Shown: in pieces, positions 25,055-33,325 of the stretch
How the letters are laid out: every line of letters starts with the position of its first letter
Numbering within the stretch: the stretch's first letter is position 1
NCBI GenBank assembly: GCA_963725645.1
Contig: CAVRZD010000002.1
Coordinates: 1-64,000 of the forward strand
Source of the DNA: JALYZC01 sp963725645
Lineage (GTDB): Bacteria > Actinomycetota > Thermoleophilia > Solirubrobacterales > Solirubrobacteraceae
Reading direction: 5' to 3'
Length of the DNA: 64,000 nucleotides
Made by a program: the position numbers and the translations under genes
Notes under the pieces: model-generated
Seen by the model: the letters and a program-made list of their open reading frames with translations, nothing else
The model's database searches: none
What the model was told of the DNA's origin: nothing

Positions 25055-25584
25055 CCGCGAACGAAGGTGATCCGGTCCGAGCCTTGCGTGCAGGTGTAGT
25101 TGACGCGGATCAGACCGGTGGTCACCTCGTGGCCGGTGCACTGAAACCCCTGGGCGCTGTAGCGGCAGCCAAAGCAACTCTTGGCCGCGCCCGCCACGGC
25201 CTGCGCGGTGCTGCAGCTCGCTCCGGTGGTCGAGACCTGAAACGCCCCGTGGCTCGTGGCCTGAACAAAGACGACGTTCGGGCAGCTTTGTGCCTGCGAT
25301 CCACCGCCGCCTGATCCGGCGGGGGTGCCGCCCGTCTGCGATGTGGACGTCGCTGTGTTTGAGCCCTGGCCGGCCGTGGTGGTCGGCGCGGCGGTGGTGG
25401 CCGGGGCCGGCGTCGAGGCGCTGGGTGCCGGCTGGGTGACGCTCGCCGGGCTCGGGGCTGCGGGTGCCGCGGTAGTAGCGGCCGATTTGGACGAGGAACC
25501 GCACCCGGCGGTCAGTGCGGCCAGGGCCGCGACGATCGCCAGCGCCGTGAGGCCTTGCATTCGAGGTGCGCCCCGCGATCTCAT
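25051..25584 (-). CDS. Lipoprotein with Ala/Pro/Thr linker and cysteine-rich C-terminal domain
   Basis: 177 residues (168 if started at ATG 25560). Lipobox LTAGC (in AIVAALAALTAGCGSS). Residues about 30-95 are a low-complexity Ala/Pro/Ser/Thr linker; the C-terminal 75 residues hold six cysteines (SCPNVVF, GASCSTA, SCFGCRY, FQCTGHE, YTCTQGSDRITFVRG), probably three disulfides. No known activity. Its TAG stop falls in the right inverted repeat of the IS, so the original last codons may have been changed by the insertion, though the domain looks nearly complete. Confidence 0.8.
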   Translation of the reverse strand: MRSRGAPRMQGLTALAIVAALAALTAGCGSSSKSAATTAAPAAPSPASVTQPAPSASTPAPATTAAPTTTAGQGSNTATSTSQTGGTPAGSGGGGSQAQSCPNVVFVQATSHGAFQVSTTGASCSTAQAVAGAAKSCFGCRYSAQGFQCTGHEVTTGLIRVNYTCTQGSDRITFVRG

Positions 25585-25637
25585 CGCCGCGGAACTCTAG
25601 CCAGCGGTTGGCGGTGCCAGTCGTGCCGGCAGGGGTG

Positions 25638-26516
25638 TTAGCGGTGGTTGTTCCAGAGGTAGAGCAGGATCCGCTGCATCAGCCCCGAGGTCTCGCCCCA
25701 TCCCGGACAGCAGGTGGGGCCGCCGGGGGCGCTGATGCCGATCTCGATGTGCGGACCCGAGGAGATGCCGACCTGCCCGCAGCCCATCTCGGCGATCGGC
25801 TGGCCCGCGGTGACATGCGCGCCGACGGGCACGAGCGCGGGCTTGGCGTGCCCGTAGTAGATGTAACGCCCGGCGTAGGGGCCGCTGGCCACCTTGAGGA
25901 TCGGCGCCCAGGAGCCGAAGCCGCCGATCCCCTCGCCCACGATCGTTCCGTCGGTGACGGCGACCTCGGTGACCTTGCTTCCGCAGTCGCCACCGTTGCT
26001 GGGGATGTCGACGCCTTGGTCCTGGGACCAGTAGCCGGTGCTGGCGACCTCGGAGCGCGGGCGCAACGGGAACACCCAGCCGGCGATGCCGGTGACCGGG
26101 GTCTTCGCGGCGTGGGCGCTGTTGAGCGCGGCGCGCGTCGCCGGCCCGACCTCCCCCACCACCGGCAGCCCGTGGTCGCGCTGGAACTTGCGCACCGCGG
26201 CGCGCGTGTGGCCGTCAAAGCGCCCAGTGACGCGAGCGTTGTAGTGCAGCGCCTTCAACCACACCTGGAGCGTGGTCACGTCGGCGCCGCGCATGCCGTA
26301 CTTGAGCTGGCGATGACCGAGGGATGCCTGTGCCTCCGGACCGCCGCCCGAACCGCCGCTCGGCGGCTTGGCGGTCGGACTCACGCCACCCGTGCCGGCA
26401 GACGAGGACGATGTCGCACCGGTTCCGCCCGAGGCCGCGCCTGCGGACGCGACCGAGGCCAGCCCGATGAGGGCCGCGAGACCTGTGGCAACAAGCAATC
26501 GGCGGAGAGTCATCAC
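25638..26516 (-). CDS. Exported peptidoglycan-binding protein with M23-like domain, altered metal ligands
   Basis: 292 residues. Signal peptide (ending ASAGAA), Gly/Ser/Thr linker, a PG_binding_1 domain (about 68-130: LKYGMRGADVTTLQVWLKAL and DGHTRAAVRKFQRDHGLP), and a LytM/M23-like domain (about 145-292). M23 enzymes need H-x3-D and H-x-H; here the first site reads QDQGVDIPS (no His) and the last GPHIEIG (second His replaced by Glu), so endopeptidase activity is doubtful. YYGHAKPALVPVGAHVTAGQPIAEMG keeps the fold. Four cysteines (NGGDCGSK, MGCGQ, PTCCPG) may form disulfides. Perhaps a wall-binding or regulatory protein. Confidence 0.85.
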   Translation of the reverse strand: MMTLRRLLVATGLAALIGLASVASAGAASGGTGATSSSSAGTGGVSPTAKPPSGGSGGGPEAQASLGHRQLKYGMRGADVTTLQVWLKALHYNARVTGRFDGHTRAAVRKFQRDHGLPVVGEVGPATRAALNSAHAAKTPVTGIAGWVFPLRPRSEVASTGYWSQDQGVDIPSNGGDCGSKVTEVAVTDGTIVGEGIGGFGSWAPILKVASGPYAGRYIYYGHAKPALVPVGAHVTAGQPIAEMGCGQVGISSGPHIEIGISAPGGPTCCPGWGETSGLMQRILLYLWNNHR

Positions 26517-26730
26517 TAATGCTCTTCGACTCGCGGCACGGGCAGCTCCCGCGCTGCAAGGCGACCTGCACGTCGACTGACATCGCGCCTACGGAGTTAG
26601 CTGACGGGCTCGCGCTGACCGATTGCGCTAGCCGTGGACCACCACGGCACTCGCCCCAACATTGGTTCCCCCGCTCCCCGGTCAGACCGGGGACTCGGCG
26701 TTAGCGCGGCAAAGTAGCAACCGAGCGGCG

Positions 26731-27825
26731 TTATGTCGAACCGGAACCGGCAGCGAGGATGCCACCCGGGTACGGGCCGGTCGCGCGTTCGGTGAGCAAG
26801 GCCGGGACGCCAGATCGGATGTCGGCCTGCCAGACGAGCCGAGGCGCGCCCGCACCGGCCGGGGCCGGCGTTGACGACGTGGCGGCTGCGTGTGAGCCAT
26901 AACCGCAACCGGCCAGGCACAGCAGACCGCCCGCGGCTAGGAGCGCCCCGCCTCTCCGAGCCGCTGAGGCGCGCTTAGTTCGAGGGCCTCGTTGGAGGCG
27001 CGCGAACCAGGCGATCGCCGCGAGGAAAAGCAGGGTGGCAACGTAGAAGTTCAGCCGCAGGCCGAGGATGTGCTGGGCGGGGTCGACCCGAAGCAGCTCT
27101 TCGCCGATGCGCCCCAGCGAGTAGCCGGCGACGTAGAGGACGAACAGGCCGGGCGCGCGGATGGTCCGGCGTTTTCCGAGCCAGACGAGCAGACCGGCCA
27201 GGAGAAGATTCCAGATCAGCTCGTAGAGGAAGGTGGGGTGAAACGTCGTGTAGGAGGCGTAGCCGGCGGGGCGGTGAGCCGCGTCGATCTGAAGGCCCCA
27301 GGGCAGGCTGGTGGGCCCGCCGAAGAGCTCCTGGTTGAAGTAGTTGCCGACCCTGCCGATGGCCTGGGCGACGAGCAGCGCCGGGGCGGCGGCATCGAGA
27401 AAGACGGGAATGTCGGCGTTGCGGCGGCGCAGCACCCACAATCCGGCCAGGGTTCCGGCGGCGATCCCGCCCCAGATGCCCAGGCCGCCCTGCCAGACCG
27501 CAAACGGCCCCCACCAGTGATCGGGCACCTGATTCCAGCTCGTGGCCAGGAAGTACAGCCGCCCGCCGATGAGGCCGGCGGGGAAGCCCCACAGCGCCAC
27601 CTCGTAGACCAAGGCCCGGTCGCCGCCGCAGGCCTCCCAGCGCCGCACGGTGATGGCGACGGCTGCGAGGACCGCGACCACATACGCGAGGCCGTAGGCG
27701 TGAACGAACAGCGGTCCGAGATCGAAGCCATTGGACGGCGGGCTGGGGATGGATGCGAGGGGACCGGTCACGTCGATGTCGGTGCGGGGTGGCGAGACGC
27801 CTCGCGGGCTAGCTGCGCAACCCAT
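26731..27825 (-). CDS. lgt: Prolipoprotein diacylglyceryl transferase with a lipobox-containing C-terminal tail
   Basis: 364 residues. Transfers diacylglycerol from phosphatidylglycerol to the lipobox Cys of prolipoproteins. The family signature is GRVGNYFNQELFGGP, with membrane helices throughout 35-285 and HPTFLYELIWNL and YSLGRIGEELLRVDP as usual. After the last Lgt helix the frame continues about 80 residues: RRGGALLAAGGLLCLAGCGYGS is a further hydrophobic segment with a perfect lipobox (LAGC), followed by an Ala/Pro-rich linker and about 40 residues. No start codon lies between the two parts, so this is an in-frame fusion. The start is uncertain (ATG 27825 or a GTG at about 27771). Confidence 0.9.
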   Translation of the reverse strand: MGCAASPRGVSPPRTDIDVTGPLASIPSPPSNGFDLGPLFVHAYGLAYVVAVLAAVAITVRRWEACGGDRALVYEVALWGFPAGLIGGRLYFLATSWNQVPDHWWGPFAVWQGGLGIWGGIAAGTLAGLWVLRRRNADIPVFLDAAAPALLVAQAIGRVGNYFNQELFGGPTSLPWGLQIDAAHRPAGYASYTTFHPTFLYELIWNLLLAGLLVWLGKRRTIRAPGLFVLYVAGYSLGRIGEELLRVDPAQHILGLRLNFYVATLLFLAAIAWFARLQRGPRTKRASAARRGGALLAAGGLLCLAGCGYGSHAAATSSTPAPAGAGAPRLVWQADIRSGVPALLTERATGPYPGGILAAGSGST

Positions 27826-27936
27826 GTTGGCGGATCCGATTCCTCCGAGACTCGCGAGACGCCGCCATGGGCCCGGCTTGTCCGCGGCCCACGGTTAGCA
27901 CAAGCACGAGAGCCGATCACGGCCTCGGGCCTGTCA

Positions 27937-28710
27937 CTAGGTCCGTGCGCGTCGCCGGCGGAGTAGGACGAGCGATCCGCATGCCACGGCGATCGCCGCA
28001 GCGGCGATTCCCAACCCGATCCAGGGTCCGCCGCCCTGGGAGGTCCTCGAACGAGACGCGGGCGGCGTGCTGACTCCCGACGGAGTCGGTGAGCCCTGAT
28101 CCTCGGTCAGCGGGTTTGCCGGCACCGAGATCCTGCGGCCCGAATCGCTCGCCAGCTTGGCCACCCCGTCGACCGCCGCCTGCCCGAGCGACAACCCATC
28201 TGTCGTGTTGAGCGCGGTGCCTTCCACCACGTGCTGCGCCCGTGAGCTCACAGGACCTGCCACCCCGTACCCGTTGGGCATCACCACCAGGAGTGCGGCT
28301 TGCGCGGCCGCGCGGGCGCCGGCCCCCTGCCGCGCCTTGACCGCCGTCGGTACGTGAGTGCGGTACTTCGAAGGCCCAGCGGCCAGCTCCTTGTAGAGAA
28401 AGCGCGCGTACTGCTGGGGGTGGCCGAACATCGCAACCGCGGCCCCCAAGTCATCCTCCGAGGCGATCACCGCCAGCCTCACGGGGAACGAGGCGGCGTT
28501 GGCGTTCGCCGCGACCTGCTGCACGTTGTCCGACAGGCGCACCGGCAGCACCTGACCGTAGGGAAGGTAGACCTGCTGATAGAGCAGAACGTCGCTGGCC
28601 GGATCTCCATCGGCGGCCGCCGCCGGTGCGATCACCAACCCGACCGAACACGCGACCACCACCCACGCCCACCACGAGCACGCCGATCGCCGGACGGCGC
28701 GCAGGCTCAC
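27937..28710 (-). CDS. Exported, C-terminally anchored protein of unknown function
   Basis: 257 residues from GTG 28710. Signal peptide SACSWWAWVVVACSVGLVIAPAAAA, an extracellular domain of about 170 residues (DPASDVLLYQQVYLPYG, LAVIASEDDLGAAVAMFGHP, ALLVVMPNGYGV), a Pro/Ser linker and a final membrane helix with RRRRA tail. The alternation of strands and helices around a conserved-looking VIASEDDLG and MPNGYGV recalls TPM-like domains, without certainty. An open frame continues upstream to 28842, but that part reads like non-coding sequence and overlaps the divergent small gene. Confidence 0.65.
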   Translation of the reverse strand: MSLRAVRRSACSWWAWVVVACSVGLVIAPAAAADGDPASDVLLYQQVYLPYGQVLPVRLSDNVQQVAANANAASFPVRLAVIASEDDLGAAVAMFGHPQQYARFLYKELAAGPSKYRTHVPTAVKARQGAGARAAAQAALLVVMPNGYGVAGPVSSRAQHVVEGTALNTTDGLSLGQAAVDGVAKLASDSGRRISVPANPLTEDQGSPTPSGVSTPPASRSRTSQGGGPWIGLGIAAAAIAVACGSLVLLRRRRART

Positions 28711-28757
28711 CGGCGCGAACGCCCTCGGTGGGTTTCCGGTGCCCTGAGGCTCGGCGC

Positions 28758-28763
28758 TACCCT
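28758..28763 (+). promoter_or_regulatory. Candidate -10 box (TACCCT) for a leaderless small gene
   Basis: TACCCT, then 7 bases (TCGGCTC), then GTG at 28771; same box and spacing as before the Vgb-like gene. Confidence 0.5.
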
Positions 28764-28770
28764 TCGGCTC

Positions 28771-28992
28771 GTGTGCGCAGGTTGTGCAATGGCTGCGGCC
28801 GCCGGGGCCACCGGCGTTCGGACTTGGCTTCAAGCCCACCATCTCACCTGGCTGACGCCGGCCCGGATGCGCGCCGCAACGGCCGCCTTGTTCGCCGCAG
28901 CGTTGATCGCCTCATCGGTCGGCTTCAGCGGTTCGACCAAGGGCTCGCCCCCTCCGGCGCCGACTGCGACGCATGCGTCGCAGGCCCGCTAG
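28771..28992 (+). CDS. Small membrane protein (73 residues), leaderless
   Basis: Begins VCAGCAMAAAAGATGVR: a CxxC pair at the extreme N-terminus, a basic/aromatic stretch (TWLQAHHLTWLTPARMR), then one membrane helix (AATAALFAAALIASSVGFSG) and a short Thr/Ala tail. Short actinobacterial proteins with an N-terminal CAxC motif before one helix look similar, but I know no function. The 3' end overlaps the convergent gene at 28925 by 68 bases, so one of the two may be shorter than drawn. Confidence 0.55.
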   Translation: MCAGCAMAAAAGATGVRTWLQAHHLTWLTPARMRAATAALFAAALIASSVGFSGSTKGSPPPAPTATHASQAR

Positions 28993-29323
28993 CCCGGCTC
29001 GCGGCGTCGCTTTCGAGGAATCCCCGCGGAACCTGGTAGGCGGTCAATCGCCACCTCGGTCGGACCGGCCGCCGCGTTACCGCGCGCCATAGGGCCATCG
29101 GGGTCAGGACCGGGATCTCGACTCGGCGGCCACCGACGGCGACGATGGCGCTGTTAACCCTCGTCTCCAGGTCGGGTTGGTCGCCGCAACGTTCCCTGAT
29201 GAAACGAAGCATCTGACGCGTCGGGGCGTAGGGATCGACCTTGCGGCGGCCACGGCGCCGGGTGGTCCGCCAGGGCGCCTGGGGGTCCTGCAGGGTCCGG
29301 ATGAGCGGGTCAGGAGTAGACAC
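28925..29323 (-). CDS. Hypothetical basic protein at the end of the zinc operon
   Basis: 132 residues, rich in Arg and Pro. GTG 29323 starts 3 bases after the zur stop, so it is probably translated with the operon. The core (PYAPTRQMLRFIRERCGDQPDLETRVNSAIVAVGGRRVEIP, then VLTPMALWRAVTRRP) has plausible helix/strand content; the C-terminal 25 residues look non-conserved and overlap the convergent small gene. Function unknown. Confidence 0.5.
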   Translation of the reverse strand: MSTPDPLIRTLQDPQAPWRTTRRRGRRKVDPYAPTRQMLRFIRERCGDQPDLETRVNSAIVAVGGRRVEIPVLTPMALWRAVTRRPVRPRWRLTAYQVPRGFLESDAASRASGPATHASQSAPEGASPWSNR

Positions 29324-29325
29324 GC

Positions 29326-29808
29326 TCAGCGCTTGGCGCGAGCGCGCGTCGTTTGACATTCCGGGCAACGCCCGCGCAGCACCACATCGTGGCCGTCGAT
29401 CTCGAACTCGATCTTCCGTGAGAGTCGACTGATGGCCCGTTCGAGCGGGGGGTCCTCAAACGGCACGATCCGCCCGCAGTCCTCGCAGACGACGTGGTGA
29501 TGATGCTCGCCGCTTGAGTGCAGCGGTTCGTAGAGCGCTTCGGCCTGCCCGACCTCAACGCGCTGCACAAGGCGCAGGTCCTGGAGCACCTCAAGCGCCC
29601 GGTAGACGCTGGCGATGGCGACGCCGCGTTCGCCCTGGCGCAGCGCATCGTGGATCTCCTGGGCGCTGCGCGCGCAGTGTTGGCGATCGAGGTAGGCGAT
29701 CACGGCATCGCGGGCGGCGGCGCGGCTGTAGCCCGCTCGTTTCAGCGCGCTCTCTGCTTGAGCGCCCCACTCGGACGCCGGGTCTTGTCTGCGCTTGGCG
29801 GCACTCAT
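29326..29808 (-). CDS. zur: Fur-family regulator, probably Zur
   Basis: 160 residues. Winged helix (about 15-95) with SVYRALEVLQDLRLVQRVEVG; metal sites in EHHHHVVCEDCGR and the structural zinc Cys pairs CEDC and CPEC. Starts by ATGA overlap with the permease gene. Position inside a zinc-type ABC operon makes Zur more likely than Fur: with zinc bound it would repress the operon through the palindrome at 33326-33352. Longer in-frame readings upstream would lie in the permease gene. Confidence 0.9.
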   Translation of the reverse strand: MSAAKRRQDPASEWGAQAESALKRAGYSRAAARDAVIAYLDRQHCARSAQEIHDALRQGERGVAIASVYRALEVLQDLRLVQRVEVGQAEALYEPLHSSGEHHHHVVCEDCGRIVPFEDPPLERAISRLSRKIEFEIDGHDVVLRGRCPECQTTRARAKR

Positions 29809-30686
29809 GCGGCGGCGCCCTCCTCGGGCGCGTGGAGCTGCGGGCTGGGGCGGGCGTGTCGGACGGTGGTGCCAAGCCGGTGAGCGCCGGCAGCCGTCAC
29901 GTACGCGGCGACCATGACCACGGCGATCGACGCGCCGGCGGCGGTCCGCAGGTAGTAGGAGGCGTAGAGGCCGAGGACGCCACTCACGATCGCCAACGTT
30001 ACGGCGGTCAGCATCATCGGCAGCATTCTGCGGCTGTGGAGTCGCGCAGCGGCGGCCGGCGCGATCAGAACCGCGACCACGAGGAGGTTGCCGAGCGCCT
30101 GCACGGCGATGAGCACGGCAACAGCGATCAGCACGAGCACGGCGAGGTCGGCGAGCAGTGGTGAGGCGCCGACCGAGCGCGCGCTGAGACGATCGAAGCC
30201 GACGGCGAGCAGCCGCGTATGCAAGAGCCGCAGCGCAAGGAGGACCGCGACGGTCAGCGCGCCGGCGAGGACCAGGTCCGTCGAGGTGATGGCGAGGATG
30301 TCGCCGAACAGCAACGTCTGAACGCCCGGCGGGGAGGCCGGCGAGAGTGCGAGCAGCACGCCGAGGCCGAACAACCCGGTGACGACGACGGCGACGGCGG
30401 TGTCGCGTCCGATGGTGGGAATGCGCCCGGCGAGCGCGATGGCGATCGCCGCCACGAGCAGGCCGGCGACGCCGCCGAGCAGTAGCGGGATGCCGGTCAG
30501 GGCGGCGATGACCAGGCCCGGGAACATGGCGTGGGGCAATGACTCGGCGCTGTAGGAGGCCTCGTAGAAGACGATCCAGCAGCCGAGCGCGGCGCCGCTT
30601 GCGCTCAGCAGCAGGACCTCGATCAGCGCGCGTTGGAGGATGACCTGGCTCCATGGATCGGCCAGCGCGTGCCAGATCGCGCTCAT
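29805..30686 (-). CDS. znuB: Zinc/manganese ABC transporter permease (ZnuB type)
   Basis: 293 residues, about eight membrane helices of the ABC-3 family. Characteristic segments: EASYSAESLPHAMFPGLVIAALTG near the N-terminus and ALGNLLVVAVLIAPAAAARL in the later helices. Forms the membrane channel with the ATPase encoded just upstream in the operon; as the binding-protein fusion also contains a permease, the complex could be a heterodimer of the two. Confidence 0.92.
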   Translation of the reverse strand: MSAIWHALADPWSQVILQRALIEVLLLSASGAALGCWIVFYEASYSAESLPHAMFPGLVIAALTGIPLLLGGVAGLLVAAIAIALAGRIPTIGRDTAVAVVVTGLFGLGVLLALSPASPPGVQTLLFGDILAITSTDLVLAGALTVAVLLALRLLHTRLLAVGFDRLSARSVGASPLLADLAVLVLIAVAVLIAVQALGNLLVVAVLIAPAAAARLHSRRMLPMMLTAVTLAIVSGVLGLYASYYLRTAAGASIAVVMVAAYVTAAGAHRLGTTVRHARPSPQLHAPEEGAAA

Positions 30687-30695
30687 GGGTTCGCC

Positions 30696-31523
30696 TCAGT
30701 GCGCATGGTGGTGATGCGGTGGCAGGATGGCCAGTTCCTCGCGTGCGCCGTCGCCGGGAAGCGAGACGATCGCCGCGCCGTAGGTGGCTTCGAGCACCGG
30801 CCGGGTCAGCGTCGGTGCTGGCGGCCCGAACGCGATCTGACGGCGGTTGAGGCAGAGCACGAGATCCCAGGCGCGGGCCTGCTCGACATCGTGCGTGGCC
30901 ATCATGAGCCCGCGTCCCTCACCGGCCAGGCGGTCGAGGAGCGCGGACAGCCGCTCGGCGCTGCTGGCGTCCATCCCGGTGAAGGGCTCATCGAGCAGCA
31001 GCAGCCGCGCGTCCTGAACCAGCGCGCGGGCGACGAGAACCCGCTGGCGCTGCCCGCCTGAAAGTTCGCCAAACGAGACGCCGGCCAGCTCACGCAGACC
31101 GACCTTCTCCAGCGCGTCCAAGCCCTCCTGGCGCTCGTGTCGTCCCGGCCGGCGCCACCACGGCAGTCGACCGATCGTCCCCATCAACGCGACGTCGAGC
31201 GCCGTGACCGGGAAGTCGAGGCGGGAACGCTCCGTCTGAGGCACGGTCGCGCAGCGGTCGTTGACGGTCACGCGGCCGGCGCGCGGCGCGAGCTGCCCAA
31301 GCAGCGCCCGAAACAGCGTTGTCTTCCCGCCTCCGTTGGGCCCGAGCACGGCGATCCGATCGTGCGCGCGAACCAGAAAGCTCACGTCCTCAAGCACGGG
31401 CGCGCCGCCATAGCCGACGGCGAGGTCTTGCGCTTCGGCGAGAACGTCCTGATCGCCGGGACTGGCTTGCGGCTGCTCGGACTCAGTGCGCGTCTCCATC
31501 GAAGTTCCCAGCCGCCCGCTCAT
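30696..31523 (-). CDS. znuC: Zinc/manganese ABC transporter ATPase (ZnuC type)
   Basis: 275 residues. Walker A GPNGGGKTT, Q-loop around VPQTERSRLDFP, signature FGELSGGQRQRVLVARAL, Walker B LLLLDEPFTGMD, H-loop MATHDVEQAR. The C-terminus ends PPHHHHAH, a His cluster that could bind zinc and inhibit transport when the metal is plentiful (inference). The start overlaps the stop of the fusion gene (31520-31523), so the genes are coupled. Confidence 0.95.
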   Translation of the reverse strand: MSGRLGTSMETRTESEQPQASPGDQDVLAEAQDLAVGYGGAPVLEDVSFLVRAHDRIAVLGPNGGGKTTLFRALLGQLAPRAGRVTVNDRCATVPQTERSRLDFPVTALDVALMGTIGRLPWWRRPGRHERQEGLDALEKVGLRELAGVSFGELSGGQRQRVLVARALVQDARLLLLDEPFTGMDASSAERLSALLDRLAGEGRGLMMATHDVEQARAWDLVLCLNRRQIAFGPPAPTLTRPVLEATYGAAIVSLPGDGAREELAILPPHHHHAH

Positions 31524-33301
31524 AGGCCCGCGATCGTGCAGTGACGGGCTCCACCCGTGAACCCTTGAAGCATGGCGTCGGCGTTGTGGGCCTCCATCCG
31601 CAGGTAGGTGGCGCCCGACGATCCACGCGGGCCGAGGGTGTCCCCGTAGAGGGTCAGGTTCCCGATCGCCCCGGTCGCGTGCGCCACGCTCTGCGCGAGC
31701 TTCGGGTTGATCGAGCTCTCCAGGAAGACCGCTCTGACCTTCTCCTTGCGCACCTGGTCAGCCAGCGCTGCGATGTCGCCCGCCGAGGGCTGGGCTTGCG
31801 TCGTCTGCGAGGGGATGATGGCGCCGACCACCGTCACCCCATACCGGCGTGCGAAGTAGTTGAACGCGTCGTGGCTGGTCACCAGCTTGCGGGCGCCGGC
31901 GGGCACAGCGGCGAAGCAGGCGCGAATGCTCGCATCAAGGCGAAGCAGCTTGCGCGTGTACTGCTCGGCGTTGGCCGTGTACTCGGTGCGGTGGGCGGGA
32001 TCGACCTTGATCAGCGCGTCACGGATCGCCATGACCGCCGCTTGCGCGTTGAGCGGGTCATGCCACCAGTGCGGGTCATACCTCGAAGCCTCTGGCCCGC
32101 TTGACTCCCCGGGCACACGCAGCGTGTTGCTGTTCGCCAGGTTTACGACCTTGGGCTGTCCGCCGGCCTCGCTTACGACCTTGGACATCCACTTGTCGAG
32201 GCTGTCGCCGTTGACCAGGACGAGCTTGGCACCGGCGGTGGCGGTCACGTCGTCCGGGCGTGGCTCGTACTCGTGTGGATCGCTGTTGGGCTGCAGTATC
32301 TGGTGCACGTCGACGCGCTTGCCCCCGACCGCCCGGGCGAAGTCGGCGATCTGCGTGGTGGTGGCCACCACGCTGACCCGATCGCCCGAACCGCTGGAGG
32401 AGGTGCTGCAGCCGGCGAGCAGCAGCGCCGCGGCCGCCGTCACCGCGACCAGGGAGCGCCGCGACAGCATGCGGACCGCGGCAGTGATCCCGAAGATCGC
32501 GCCGGTCAGCACGGCAATCGCCGCCCCTGGCGGCACGTTGGTCTTGACCGACAGCCATAGGCCGACCGTGCCCTCCGCCGCCACGAGCAGCACCGTGGCG
32601 ATCTGCCACGTCCACAGTCGGCTGGTCAACAGCCGGGTCGTGGCAGCGGGAATGACCAAGAGCGCAGCCGCCAGCAGGGCGCCGACAGCCGACAGGCTTG
32701 CCACTGCGGCCAGGGCTACCAGGCCGATGAGCACGAGGTCTGTGACCGACGATCGGGCCCCGAGGGCGTCGGCGCCCTCGCGGTCAAAGCCGCTGGCCAG
32801 CCAACGCTGCCCGACCAGGAGCGTTCCAAGCAGCGCGAGGAGGCTCACGCCACCGGCGAGAGCGATGTCCCCCGTACCGACGAGGAGCAGGCTGCCGAAC
32901 AGCAGTGTTTCCACGTTGGACCCCGAGTGAAAGACGTCAGACGCGAGGATGATCCCGCCGGCCAGCGCGGCGACCAGCACCAACGCCGTGACGCTGTCGT
33001 AGCCGGTCCGCTCACGGGCCGAGCCCCGGCCGACACTGACCGCGAAAACGGCAGCCACGCCGGCAGCCCCGAGCGGCGCGGCAAAACCCAGCCCATCAGC
33101 GAGGACCAGCCCCGGGAACGCCGCGGCCGCGACAGCGTGGGTGAAGAAGGCAAGCCCTCGCAAGACGATCCACGTGCCGAGCAGACCAGCCGCGAGCGAG
33201 AACACGAGGAGCTCCAAGACTCCTCGCTGCACGAAAGCCAGGTTGAAGGGTTCGAACACGAGCCGGCGGGCTCCACGGTTGCGGCGGGCGACGGTCAGCA
33301 C
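31520..33301 (-). CDS. Fused ABC-3 permease and zinc-binding lipoprotein-like domain (ZnuB-ZnuA)
   Basis: 593 residues. Residues about 15-285 are an ABC-3 permease (FFTHAVAAAAFPGLVLADGLG, VGALLAAALLVIPAATTRL). An additional hydrophobic segment with a perfect lipobox LLLAGCSTSS (about 285-305) follows, then a ZnuA-type binding protein to the end with metal ligands in NSDPHEYEPRPDD, RYDPHWWHDP, KLVTSHDAFNYFARRYG and FLESSINP. The final domain would sit outside the cell, tethered by the last helix or, if cleaved, by lipid. Start GTG 33301 or GTG 33259; the latter (VFEPFNLAF) matches usual permease starts. Confidence 0.9.
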   Translation of the reverse strand: MLTVARRNRGARRLVFEPFNLAFVQRGVLELLVFSLAAGLLGTWIVLRGLAFFTHAVAAAAFPGLVLADGLGFAAPLGAAGVAAVFAVSVGRGSARERTGYDSVTALVLVAALAGGIILASDVFHSGSNVETLLFGSLLLVGTGDIALAGGVSLLALLGTLLVGQRWLASGFDREGADALGARSSVTDLVLIGLVALAAVASLSAVGALLAAALLVIPAATTRLLTSRLWTWQIATVLLVAAEGTVGLWLSVKTNVPPGAAIAVLTGAIFGITAAVRMLSRRSLVAVTAAAALLLAGCSTSSSGSGDRVSVVATTTQIADFARAVGGKRVDVHQILQPNSDPHEYEPRPDDVTATAGAKLVLVNGDSLDKWMSKVVSEAGGQPKVVNLANSNTLRVPGESSGPEASRYDPHWWHDPLNAQAAVMAIRDALIKVDPAHRTEYTANAEQYTRKLLRLDASIRACFAAVPAGARKLVTSHDAFNYFARRYGVTVVGAIIPSQTTQAQPSAGDIAALADQVRKEKVRAVFLESSINPKLAQSVAHATGAIGNLTLYGDTLGPRGSSGATYLRMEAHNADAMLQGFTGGARHCTIAGL

Positions 33302-33325
33302 GCAGGCTACCGAAGTTGCGAGTGA

